Shown here: positions 1 to 6,554 of the stretch, piece after piece
How the letters are laid out: every line of letters starts with the position of its first letter
How positions within the stretch are numbered: the stretch's first letter is position 1
Assembly: GCA_002351705.1 (NCBI GenBank)
Contig: DEHC01000075.1
Coordinates: 1-9,567 of the forward strand
Reading direction: 5' to 3'
Source: Gammaproteobacteria bacterium UBA2810
GTDB taxonomy: Bacteria > Pseudomonadota > Gammaproteobacteria > Enterobacterales > Succinivibrionaceae
DNA length: 9,567 bases
Made by a program: the position numbers and the translations under genes
Notes under the pieces: generated by a model
The model's input: the letters and a program-made list of their open reading frames with translations, nothing else
Databases searched by the model: none
What the model was told of the DNA's origin: nothing

Positions 1-177
1 TATTATGATGAAAACCATAAACAGGCTGTCTGTATCGATTTTGAACATGATCATGGAGGTGTTCAACCACACAGACATGTGTATTTAAAACACGATAAGA
101 ATGCTCCAGGAGTTCCACCTACAGCTGAAGAACAAGTTTTGATTCAGCAGATTATTAAAGAGTTTCAGTTATCATGA
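1..177 (+). CDS. 3' end of a gene with His-rich C-terminal tail; candidate polymorphic toxin tip (partial)
   Basis: Frame 1 is open from the first base of the window to the TGA at 175-177. It gives 58 residues and no start, so the gene begins outside the window. The visible tail contains a dense histidine cluster: FEHDHGG at residues 14-20, then PHRHVY at residues 23-28. A short charged stretch and an amphipathic helix-like end (EEQVLIQQIIKEF) follow. I do not recognise the family with certainty. Small HxH-type clusters at the extreme C-terminus, followed immediately by a small acidic gene in ATGA overlap, are typical of polymorphic toxins (Rhs, CdiA and related) with their immunity genes. 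In such toxins the last ~100-150 residues carry a nuclease or other toxic domain. The toxin role is inferred from that layout and from the AT-rich composition. It could equally be the end of an ordinary metal-binding protein. Confidence 0.6.
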   Translation, partial: YYDENHKQAVCIDFEHDHGGVQPHRHVYLKHDKNAPGVPPTAEEQVLIQQIIKEFQLS

Positions 178-503
178 GAAAAAATGAATATACCAGCCTT
201 GAAGAGTTTACCTCTCAGTATGTTGGAGAATGGGGACCATCAGATGGTCACTGGTTTGGGCTCGATTTTGAGTATAAAGGAGAGGAATATAGATTGCATA
301 CATGGAATATGTATGCTGATGAAAAGGATGCGCTTTTCGGACTGCATCACAGGAAAAAAGAGGCTTGCAAGGGTGAGCATCAGTACGAGTTGCTGGGCAA
401 GTATGACAGCATGGACGAGCTTCTTGAAAGCAGGGTAATCGGCAGCCGTCCTTTCCGTGAGGTGATTATGGATGATGATACGGTGTTGCTTGGACAGGAC
501 TGA
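174..503 (+). CDS. Small acidic protein, candidate immunity protein of the preceding gene
   Basis: A complete 109-aa reading frame starts with the ATG at 174, which overlaps the upstream stop as ATGA. This suggests translational coupling; a weak purine-rich stretch (aaagag, about 158-163) is the only ribosome-binding signal. The protein is soluble, with no signal peptide or membrane segment, and rich in Asp, Glu, Trp and Tyr. It has an N-terminal helix-like part (SLEEFTSQYVGEW), then alternating hydrophobic/charged strands (WFGLDFEYKGEEYRLHTW, residues 27-44), and an acidic tail with DDD near residues 100-102. I recognise no named family. Small size, acidity, lack of export signals and tight overlap with a gene ending in a His-rich tip all fit a cytoplasmic immunity protein that blocks the cognate toxin. 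This is inference from context only. Composition is AT-richer than recBD, consistent with acquired DNA. Confidence 0.72.
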   Translation: MRKNEYTSLEEFTSQYVGEWGPSDGHWFGLDFEYKGEEYRLHTWNMYADEKDALFGLHHRKKEACKGEHQYELLGKYDSMDELLESRVIGSRPFREVIMDDDTVLLGQD

Positions 504-603
504 ATCTCATGGCGGATCCAAGGTTTATCTGAGCAATCAGGCAGACGGTCAGTGCCATGCGTGGCAAAAATTAAACAGGAAGAGGCAGGAATTCCGAAAA
601 TAA
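475..603 (+). pseudogene. Possible remnant of another toxin C-terminal tip (HGGS-containing fragment)
   Basis: The +1 frame relative to the preceding gene stays open from about 466 to the TAA at 601-603. Its first ATG is at 475, and it encodes 42 residues. The part beyond the upstream stop reads ESHGGSKVYLSNQ and ends in a basic tail (NRKRQEFRK). An HGGS-then-beta-strand pattern followed by a basic end occurs at the C-termini of some polymorphic toxins, as far as I remember. Such loci often keep displaced tips downstream of the immunity gene. There is no convincing ribosome-binding site or start, so if real it is a fragment rather than an expressed gene. It may also be chance. Confidence 0.2.
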
Positions 604-700
604 ATGGTCAATCAATTTTCTATGTGGCGTGAGACTCAAATCTATGCCATAAGTGATTCAATAATAATAGATGGTAGACTGTCACTAGGGAACCGGTAAA

Positions 701-710
701 AGGCAGGGGA
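701..710 (+). promoter_or_regulatory. Ribosome-binding site of the AAA-ATPase/nuclease gene
   Basis: The purine-rich stretch aggcagggga ends 4 nt before the ATG at 715. It supports that start over later in-frame ATGs such as the one at residue 19. Further upstream an AT-rich stretch (taataat, 662-668) could serve as a -10 element, but I see no matching -35 box, so no promoter is called. Confidence 0.5.
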
Positions 711-714
711 CATC

Positions 715-2331
715 ATGAAAAAATTACCTATCGGCAAACAAGGATTTGACGCAATCATAACCGGAGATATGGTCTACGTTGACAAAACTGATGTCATATA
801 CCGGATGATTGAAAACAATGACCAGTGTTTCATCTCCCGCCCGCGCCGGTTCGGAAAGAGCCTTCTGGTGTCAACTCTTGAAAGCCTGTTTTCTCGCGGC
901 ACTGAAATGTTCAAAGGCCTTGCCATTGAGAAGCAGTGGACGGATAAAACCTACCCGGTCCTGCGTTTTGACTTCTCTGGGCTTGAGTGCGGCAGCGTTG
1001 AAAGTTTCCAGAAGGATGCGGTTGAAAAATTTCTCGATGTTGCCAAAAAAGCTGACGTCCTTGGATGGCAGGAGACACCTGATAAATACAGAACCATAAA
1101 AATTCTGATGAATAAAATCTGTCTTATGGCAGAGGTTAATTCAATGGTCCTGCTGGTGGATGAGTACGACAGCCCGCTGAACACGAATCTAGGAAATCAG
1201 AATATTCTAAACGATATCCGGAAGGCAATCCGTGATTTCTATTTATCAGTTAAGGAAAACAGCGACAAATTCCGATTTATTTTCGTTACCGGTGTATCCC
1301 GCTTCAACAAGGTAGCTCTGTTCAGTGCAGGCTCAAGCATTGAGGATCTGAGCCTTAACCCTCTCTATGGCAGTATGCTCGGATATACTGAGGATGAGAT
1401 AAGGCATTATTTTGCCGACTATCTGAAGGCGGCAGCCTCTTCAATTTTTGGTATAAATACCGATGCAGTGACCGACGTGCAGATCAGTCAGGTTATGGAT
1501 GAGCTCAGAGTGCATTACGACGGGTACTGCTTTGACGAGGACGCGTCAATCCATGTGTACCAGCCATGGTCAGTTCTAAACTTCCTCGCTCCCAACGGGA
1601 GGCACAAATTTTCGGATTACTGGTTCAGGGACAGCGGTGTCAGCACGCTGCTGAATAATTTCCTGACAGCTGCCGGAGGTGTCAGCAGGGACGATGAAAA
1701 GCCTCAGCCTGTACTTCATGATGAATTTGTAATGAATCTTGACCTGCAGAGTCCGGCAGGAAAAACTGTGATTCTGGCACAGTGCGGCTACTACACTATA
1801 AAGAAAGCAGATCCATTCTATTTCTATTTCGGACTTCCCAATCTCGAGCTCAGGCATGCATGGGCAAGAATCCTTTTGTCTGACACTTTCAAAAAGTGCG
1901 ATCAGAAGGGAGTTCAGTCACTCAATCAGTCTGCTTATGTGCTCAACAAAACTGATGTGTCTGACAATGACATCGCGCTTCTCTTCAACCGCACATACAA
2001 GATTCTGAACAGCCTCCACAAGGCTCAGAGCGAGTACGCAGTATGTGATGCGCCGCTTCTTTACTGTCTGGGTGTCGGCTACGATGTCAGGAGCGAGGTG
2101 TCAGAGAACGGCGGCAGGGCTGACCTGACATTTGAGATGCCAGGCAGAAGGCTGATCATTGAGATGAAATGCGCCCGCGAAGGCGAGTCTCCTGAGAAGA
2201 AGCTAGAGGAGGCCAAAGCGCAGATCATGAAGCACGACTACGGCAATTACATTCCGGTCAAGGAAATCCGCCGCTTCGCCATGGTTTTCTCGGTTCCTGA
2301 ACAGAAGATCGTGCTCTCGGAAGAAGTTTGA
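715..2331 (+). CDS. AAA-ATPase-like protein with C-terminal PD-(D/E)XK nuclease domain (PF09820/PF08011 type)
   Basis: This complete 538-aa protein has the usual length of the family. The N-terminus (LPIGKQGFDAI, then VYVDKT at 21-25) is the characteristic opening of the PF09820 'predicted AAA-ATPase' family. A modified P-loop RPRRFGKS lies at 42-49. The Walker B segment MVLLVDEYDS is at 144-153 (D149, E150), and the sensor-like strand RFIFVTGVSRF is at 187-197. The middle region (about 215-300) carries the family's MLGYTEDEI and HYDGYCF motifs. The C-terminal domain has the PD-(D/E)XK signature: GGRAD (D470), then LIIEMK with E483 and K485, so it appears catalytically intact. The protein is cytoplasmic, with no membrane segment. 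These proteins are numerous in gut bacteria and their biological role is not established; a defence or mobile-element role is only conjecture. It stands alone, over 200 nt from the upstream gene and followed by a terminator-like hairpin. Its composition is intermediate between the AT-rich left end and the GC-rich right side. Confidence 0.93.
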   Translation: MKKLPIGKQGFDAIITGDMVYVDKTDVIYRMIENNDQCFISRPRRFGKSLLVSTLESLFSRGTEMFKGLAIEKQWTDKTYPVLRFDFSGLECGSVESFQKDAVEKFLDVAKKADVLGWQETPDKYRTIKILMNKICLMAEVNSMVLLVDEYDSPLNTNLGNQNILNDIRKAIRDFYLSVKENSDKFRFIFVTGVSRFNKVALFSAGSSIEDLSLNPLYGSMLGYTEDEIRHYFADYLKAAASSIFGINTDAVTDVQISQVMDELRVHYDGYCFDEDASIHVYQPWSVLNFLAPNGRHKFSDYWFRDSGVSTLLNNFLTAAGGVSRDDEKPQPVLHDEFVMNLDLQSPAGKTVILAQCGYYTIKKADPFYFYFGLPNLELRHAWARILLSDTFKKCDQKGVQSLNQSAYVLNKTDVSDNDIALLFNRTYKILNSLHKAQSEYAVCDAPLLYCLGVGYDVRSEVSENGGRADLTFEMPGRRLIIEMKCAREGESPEKKLEEAKAQIMKHDYGNYIPVKEIRRFAMVFSVPEQKIVLSEEV

Positions 2332-2378
2332 GGCTGGCCTTCGGTAATCGGCATCCTGTGTTCATGAAAGGGTAAAAT

Positions 2379-2405
2379 ACAGCCGTTTTTGATAGATCCG
2401 GCTGT
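2379..2405 (+). promoter_or_regulatory. Hairpin overlapping and excluding the downstream terminator hairpin
   Basis: acagccg (2379-2385) is perfectly complementary to cggctgt (2399-2405), giving a 7-bp stem with a 13-nt loop. Its right arm shares bases 2399-2402 with the left arm of the terminator hairpin at 2397-2412, so the two cannot form together. This is the geometry of an attenuator, but no leader peptide or ligand-binding fold is visible. It may be coincidental. Confidence 0.25.
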
Positions 2406-2420
2406 TGCCGGAGAGTTTTT
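2397..2420 (+). terminator. Rho-independent terminator-like hairpin after the AAA-ATPase/nuclease gene
   Basis: tccggc (2397-2402), a tgtt loop and gccgga (2407-2412) form a perfect 6-bp GC-rich stem. The sequence continues gag-ttttt (2413-2420). The stem is short and the T tract begins 3 nt after it, so termination may be partial. It lies 65 nt past the stop at 2331 and 42 nt before the next start, so it would separate the two genes or modulate read-through. Confidence 0.5.
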
Positions 2421-2450
2421 CACGACACCGTATTTTCCGGTGCCGGCCCC

Positions 2451-2454
2451 GGAG
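2451..2454 (+). promoter_or_regulatory. Ribosome-binding site of the tandem HAD gene
   Basis: ggag lies 7 nt upstream of the ATG at 2462 and decides that start. The frame stays open upstream to a TTG at 2405, but that start would overlap the terminator hairpin and has no ribosome-binding site. The added 19 residues (basic, Arg-rich) do not belong to a HAD fold. Another ATG at 2458 is out of frame. The ggag is partly within a weak inverted repeat (tccgg 2436-2440 / ccgga 2449-2453). Confidence 0.55.
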
Positions 2455-2461
2455 ACCATGC

Positions 2462-3799
2462 ATGCGCTTTGACTTTGTTATTTTCGACCTTGACGGAACC
2501 ATCTACGACTCCCTGCCTGTGGCCATGAGCGCGCTCCTGCGCGTTCTCATGGAGGACGGGAACAATACCGTCACGATGTCCGATCTGCAGGCCTGGGCGG
2601 GCGTTCCGGGGCACGTGACACTGAGCGAGCTCGGCTACAGGACGCCAGAGCGGATGAAAAGCGCCGCCGACAGGTGGCTCCGTTATGTCCTGGAGCAGGG
2701 CAGCGCTCCTGTATTTCCCGGCATGCTTGACGCGGTCGGCGAGCTTTTCGCGAGGGGAGTCAGGATCGGGATAGTAACCTCAAGGGACAAAAAAATCGCC
2801 CATCTCCTCGGAGGCGGCAGCGGCGTCTGCCCGAAGGAGATTGAGCCCTATGTGGAGACATCTGTTGCCTCCGGCGACACGGAGAAGGGCAAGCCCTCGC
2901 CTGATCCGATACTCCTCGCCATTGAAAGGCTCGGCGCGGAGAATGATAAAACGCTCTATATCGGGGACGCCCCGACCGATCTCGCCGCTGCTCACGCGGC
3001 GGGCGTCAGGTTCGGCCTCGCCTCGTGGGGAGCTGCCGGAGAAGTTTCAGGAGCGGACTATGAGTTCAAAACCCCTTCAGACATAGTCGCTCTTGTGGCC
3101 GGAGTGCAGGAGAGGCCGCGGCAGAACCCGGAGTTCCTCTATGACGATGTCGTCTTTGATCTGGACGGCACGCTCTACGACTCGCTTTCCTACTGCATGG
3201 GGGCGCTGTGGGAGCTCCTCGGGAGGCACGGCATGAGGGAGAACGAGACCCCGGAGTCGGTCATGCGCTTTGCCGGCATGCCGCTTTCAAGGACTCTCGC
3301 CATTCTCGGCATAAGTCCTGAGAAGGTTGAGGAGACCGAGAACGAGTGGTGTGCCCTTGTGAGGGAGCTCTCCCAGGGCAGGAGCCGCATGTTTGAGGGA
3401 ACCCTCGATGCTGTGAAATATCTCCACGGTAAGGGCATCAGGATCGGGCTTGCGACATCGCGCGACTGGAGCTGGGAGGTTCTGGTCGGCCCGGTCGGGA
3501 TCCGCTTCCCGGAGGAGCTCAGGCCCTATGTGAGCCTCGCGGTCTCGGCGGACCTAACCGAAAGGCCAAAGCCCTCTCCGGATCCGCTCCTCTACTACCT
3601 CAGGAAGAACAACGCTGATCCGAAAAGGACGCTCTACGTAGGCGACGCTGCGACTGACGGCGAGGCCTCGGAGAAGGCGGGGATTGATTTCGCGCTCGCC
3701 GGCTGGGGCAGCAGGGAGCCCGGGGAGGTCAGGGCAAGGTTCCGTCCCTCAAGCCCTGAGGAGCTTATCAGGATGATTTCAGTCAGGAAGCCTGACTGA
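2462..3799 (+). CDS. Tandem HAD-family phosphatase (two complete HAD domains in one chain)
   Basis: The 445-aa protein is built from two homologous haloacid dehalogenase (subfamily IA-like) hydrolase domains, each with all four motifs. Domain 1 (about 2-212) has DLDGT with D9/D11, TSRD at 106-109, K144 in GKPSPDP, and GDAPTD at 168-173. Domain 2 (about 227-440) has DLDGT with D233/D235, TSRD at 332-335, K370 in RPKPSPDP, and GDAATD at 394-399. The two halves also share PYV, KPSPDP, TLY(I/V)GDA and a GWG/SWG near the domain end, so they arose by duplication. HAD IA enzymes use the first Asp as nucleophile on phosphorylated small molecules (phosphoglycolate, pyrophosphate, sugar phosphates). 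The substrate cannot be read from the sequence. Both active sites look intact. Usual family length is about 210-230 aa, so this is a double-length member. It is predicted cytoplasmic. A hairpin spans the stop codon, and recD converges from the right. Confidence 0.92.
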   Translation: MRFDFVIFDLDGTIYDSLPVAMSALLRVLMEDGNNTVTMSDLQAWAGVPGHVTLSELGYRTPERMKSAADRWLRYVLEQGSAPVFPGMLDAVGELFARGVRIGIVTSRDKKIAHLLGGGSGVCPKEIEPYVETSVASGDTEKGKPSPDPILLAIERLGAENDKTLYIGDAPTDLAAAHAAGVRFGLASWGAAGEVSGADYEFKTPSDIVALVAGVQERPRQNPEFLYDDVVFDLDGTLYDSLSYCMGALWELLGRHGMRENETPESVMRFAGMPLSRTLAILGISPEKVEETENEWCALVRELSQGRSRMFEGTLDAVKYLHGKGIRIGLATSRDWSWEVLVGPVGIRFPEELRPYVSLAVSADLTERPKPSPDPLLYYLRKNNADPKRTLYVGDAATDGEASEKAGIDFALAGWGSREPGEVRARFRPSSPEELIRMISVRKPD

Positions 3800-3800
3800 A
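3778..3800 (+). terminator. 10-bp perfect hairpin spanning the stop codon of the tandem HAD gene
   Basis: ttcagtcagg (3778-3787), an aag loop and cctgactgaa (3791-3800) form a perfect 10-bp stem that includes the TGA at 3797-3799. No T tract follows on either strand, so it is not a textbook intrinsic terminator. It may protect the 3' end of the mRNA or act with the second hairpin 24 nt downstream. Being palindromic, it is present in transcripts from both strands. Confidence 0.4.
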
Positions 3801-3823
3801 GCGCCTTGCCTGAACTCTGAGCA

Positions 3824-3850
3824 GCAGGGAGGAGAGCCCAGCCTCCCTGC
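3824..3850. terminator. Hairpin between convergent genes, possible bidirectional terminator
   Basis: gcagggagg (3824-3832), a 9-nt loop and cctccctgc (3842-3850) form a perfect 9-bp GC-rich stem. It sits in the 70-nt space between the HAD stop (3799) and the recD stop (3870-3872, minus strand). The position suggests that it ends both converging transcripts. There is no clean T run on either side (ggttctaag on +), so efficiency is uncertain. Confidence 0.45.
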
Positions 3851-3869
3851 CGGGTTCTAAGATCCTTTC

Positions 3870-6554
3870 TCAGCCGAAGGAGAACTCCTCTCTCTCCGTG
3901 AGCCTCTCCCTGAGGCAGCTGCTGCGCCTGGTCTCCTCGCCGGCTGCGCGCACGATGACATCCTTTGTCCCGATAAGGGTCAGCCACTTCCTGGCCCTCG
4001 TGATGCCGGTGTAGAGCAGCTCCTTCGTCAGCACTCTGTTGTACTCAGAGGGCGTAACCATCAGCGTATGTGTGAACTCCGAGCCCTGCGACTTGTGAAC
4101 AGTTATGGCCAGCGCCGTCTCGGAGTCCGGAAGTAGCGTGAAGGGGATGAACCTCGGCTTCTGCTCGCTGTCAGGGAATACCGCGTCCCAGCCGCTCTCG
4201 GTACGGAGGATTATGCCGATGTCGCCGTTGTTGACTCCGAGGTTCCGGTCGTTGCGGGTAATCATGATGGGTAGCCCCTCGAAGAGCGGGATTTCATCCG
4301 CAGACAGCTGCAGCCTCTTGTTTGCACTTGGGGTGCCGAACTCACGCAGGATTTCGATGGAGAGGCTCCGGTTCAGCTCGATAGTTCCCGTGAGACCGTT
4401 CCTGTTGCTGCAGATTATCCTGAAGTCATCGAGATGCCTGAAGAGATTTCCGATGAACTTTCCGTCTTCAAGCTTGCAGTATTCCTCCCGTTTGAGAGGC
4501 CGGCGCACTGTCCCTCCAGCTGCCTTCCCGAGAGAGTCAACAAGATATGCAAAATAATTCCGGTAGTTATGAACAGAGCCTTCCTTGCTGCCGTCCTTGC
4601 TCCGGAGCTCCCCGAGCGCCGCCGAGATTGCCATGTCATGGATGGCCTGCTCTGGGTTTGCGCAGTTTTTCGCCGCATAGATGGCAACTGCCGCTTCGCC
4701 TGACGGATTTTGCGGCAGCTTCTCCGCTCTGTCGGAGAACTCAGTGATGTGCCGGTCATCGCTTGGTCTGAAAAGAACAGATCCGTCACTGCCGCTGAAC
4801 GACAGGATCTCATTTCTGAGCTTTCCGATGCCGGAGTCATCTCTGAAGCGGTGGCTCCTTGTGAACTCCACGGCGTGGCGGCCGCATTTCTCCTGCGGCC
4901 TGTCTCCGGATTCAGCCGGATCGAAGCCTGCAAGCATCCTGAGCGTTTCCCGGGTGCCTTCGTCCAGGCTTTCATTGAGGAGCGATGAGATGTCGCCGAA
5001 CACCGAGCCGGTCTCGACCGACGAGAGCTGGTGGCTGTCGCCGAGAAGGATGAGCTTTGTGTTTGTCCTGAGGTCGATCGCATCAAGGAGCTTTGCCATG
5101 ATGGCAAGGTCAACCATCGAGGTCTCGTCGATTACGATGATGTCTGCTGTGAGCGGATGCTCATGGTTTCTGAGCGCCTTGGCGTTGTTCGGCACGGCCT
5201 TGATCATGGAGTGGATGGTCATGGGCACAGTGAGGAGCGCGCTTTCAAAGCCAATCCGGTCAATGCCGGTCTCATCAGAGAGGCTCTGCAGGCTCTCGCT
5301 GAATTTCCGCGCGCTTTCACTCAGCGCGTTTTCCGCAGGAGCCATGGCGTTTGCTATCGACTCCTTAAGCCTTGCCGCGGCCTTTCCCGTGGGTGCGGCT
5401 AGGAGAATCCTCAGATCCTCATCTTTCCCGCGGAGCGCTCTCTGGAGAAGCAGGATCTTGGTTACGGCGAAGGTCTTTCCGGTACCGGGGCCTCCGGTTA
5501 TGACCGTGAGGTCCGAGAGGACCGAGAGGGCGGCTGCGGTCTTCTTTGCAAGGAGGTCCTGCCTGTCAGCCTCGTCCTTCTCGCCTGAGGGGTCAAAAAG
5601 GATATCGAGGTATTTTTTGGCATTTCCGAGATATTCGTCTCTGCTATCCTCAGGAATTCCGCTTTTCGCGGCAAGCCTGCCGAGCCTCAGAGCGGCATTT
5701 CTCTCATAGTCCGCATAGCGGCGGTAATAGAGATGATGGCTGTAGAGCTTGAGCGGGGTCTGCGACTCCTCATCGTCTGACACGGCAGGGCTTTTCCTGA
5801 GGAGCTCCTCGATGTCCCCGGAGAGGAGCCTCGACCTGATGAGATCACAGCAGTAAGCGAGTTTGTAGTTCCAGGGCTGTCCCGAGATGTCAAAGTTCTC
5901 GTCAATGAAATCACCGAACTCACCGTCAGCGCCGCCTTCAAGCGGAAGGCAGGAGTCCTGCCTTGCGTAGGCGGCGGCAAGTGCGGCTGCGGCTGCGCGG
6001 AAGGCTTCGGCGTCATCTCCGTTGAGTCCAGAGAGCCCTGTAAGGAAATCCGCCATTTCAGGAACTTCGGGTCCGGTTACCCTGTTTCCGGCAAGGACGT
6101 CAAGGGCATGGCTTACGCTGATGGAGAGCCTTTTGCCGTCGCTGCTCAGGAAAAGCAGCGGCTTTTCAGTCCCGCTGGATTTCGCGGCCGCTATCGTGCT
6201 CTTTTCGACCGCAGATCTGACATCAGCGCCGTTCAGAATGGAGGCTGCCGAGCTCAGCATCTCCTCGTCATCCCTGTCATGTGCATCCTCAGCCTCACGG
6301 ATATACCGGCCGAGGAACTCCGCAGTGCTTTCACCTCCAAGCGGCAGGAACATGCCGGTATCCCCGCCTGCAAGGAAAAGCGCAGTGAGCGCAGCGCGGA
6401 GCACTCCGGCATCTCCGGCGGAGAGGTTTTGCCCTGCATAGCCGCAGAGCTCCTCGGCGAGGGCCCCGGCGGCACGGAGCCTTGAGTGGAGATCTGCCTG
6501 GGATCCCTGAGGCCCGGCTGACATGCCGTAAGCCTGATTGTCCATGCTATTCAT
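3870..6554 (-). CDS. recD: RecBCD enzyme subunit RecD (5'-3' helicase), enlarged form
   Basis: The 894-aa SF1 helicase matches RecD throughout its motor: GGPGTGKT at 354-361 (Walker A), APTGKAAARL at 387-396, IDETSMVD at 475-482 (Walker B), GDSHQL at 505-510, RSHRF at 566-570, RNDRNLGVNNGDIG at 767-780, VHKSQGSEF at 819-827 and YTGITRARK at 848-856. RecD is the fast 5'-3' motor of RecBCD in DNA-end processing and linear-DNA degradation. E. coli RecD is about 608 aa. The extra length is mainly N-terminal, where the RecD N-domain appears twice (residues ~44-160 and ~177-300), plus smaller insertions near 400-440 and 600-690. The ATG at 6554 was chosen because ggagagg lies 9 nt upstream and it overlaps the recB stop by 8 nt. 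The open frame further upstream starts only with TTG (6596), and an ATG at 6545 is a poorer-spaced alternative. Coupled to recB. Confidence 0.96.
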   Translation of the reverse strand: MNSMDNQAYGMSAGPQGSQADLHSRLRAAGALAEELCGYAGQNLSAGDAGVLRAALTALFLAGGDTGMFLPLGGESTAEFLGRYIREAEDAHDRDDEEMLSSAASILNGADVRSAVEKSTIAAAKSSGTEKPLLFLSSDGKRLSISVSHALDVLAGNRVTGPEVPEMADFLTGLSGLNGDDAEAFRAAAAALAAAYARQDSCLPLEGGADGEFGDFIDENFDISGQPWNYKLAYCCDLIRSRLLSGDIEELLRKSPAVSDDEESQTPLKLYSHHLYYRRYADYERNAALRLGRLAAKSGIPEDSRDEYLGNAKKYLDILFDPSGEKDEADRQDLLAKKTAAALSVLSDLTVITGGPGTGKTFAVTKILLLQRALRGKDEDLRILLAAPTGKAAARLKESIANAMAPAENALSESARKFSESLQSLSDETGIDRIGFESALLTVPMTIHSMIKAVPNNAKALRNHEHPLTADIIVIDETSMVDLAIMAKLLDAIDLRTNTKLILLGDSHQLSSVETGSVFGDISSLLNESLDEGTRETLRMLAGFDPAESGDRPQEKCGRHAVEFTRSHRFRDDSGIGKLRNEILSFSGSDGSVLFRPSDDRHITEFSDRAEKLPQNPSGEAAVAIYAAKNCANPEQAIHDMAISAALGELRSKDGSKEGSVHNYRNYFAYLVDSLGKAAGGTVRRPLKREEYCKLEDGKFIGNLFRHLDDFRIICSNRNGLTGTIELNRSLSIEILREFGTPSANKRLQLSADEIPLFEGLPIMITRNDRNLGVNNGDIGIILRTESGWDAVFPDSEQKPRFIPFTLLPDSETALAITVHKSQGSEFTHTLMVTPSEYNRVLTKELLYTGITRARKWLTLIGTKDVIVRAAGEETRRSSCLRERLTEREEFSFG
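5655..6425 (-). repeat. Duplicated N-terminal domain within recD (two diverged protein-level copies)
   Basis: In RecD, residues 44-88 (LSAGDAGVLRAALTALF, then FLPLGGESTAEF) align without gaps to residues 177-221 (LNGDDAEAFRAAAAALA, then CLPLEGGADGEF). Downstream, 107-145 (LNGADVRSAVEKS, KPLLFL) matches 244-275 (LSGDIEELLRKS, TPLKLY) with small gaps. The second copy runs into the Walker A motif, as the single N-domain of E. coli RecD does (its CLPL and TPMIL segments). The first copy is therefore the extra one. Boundaries are approximate; DNA identity is low, so the duplication is old. Confidence 0.6.

Noticed and set aside
604..699. 31-codon reading frame starting right after the TAA at 601-603
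   Set aside because: No usable ribosome-binding site and no recognisable protein pattern; most likely chance in an AT-rich gap.
1152..1159. GCTGGTGG, identical to the E. coli Chi octamer, with a second copy at 5027-5034, both on the + strand
   Set aside because: Both copies sit in codons explained by conserved protein motifs (LLVD and the antisense of the DSHQL segment). Two copies in 9.6 kb is not clear enrichment, and the Chi sequence of this organism is unknown.
2405..2461. Upstream TTG start extending the HAD protein by 19 residues
   Set aside because: It would begin inside the terminator hairpin, lacks a ribosome-binding site, and adds an Arg-rich segment foreign to the HAD fold. ATG 2462 with ggag 7 nt upstream is better.
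4681..5709. Long + strand reading frame of 342 codons antisense to recD
   Set aside because: It lies wholly opposite the strongly conserved RecD motor motifs, is Ser/Arg/Pro-rich low-quality protein, and follows from GC-rich third positions of recD codons.
6022..6441. + strand 139-codon frame opposite the recD N-terminus, and similar frames at 7019-7555 and 8057-8584
   Set aside because: Shadows of recD and recB codon bias, without ribosome-binding sites or recognisable domains.
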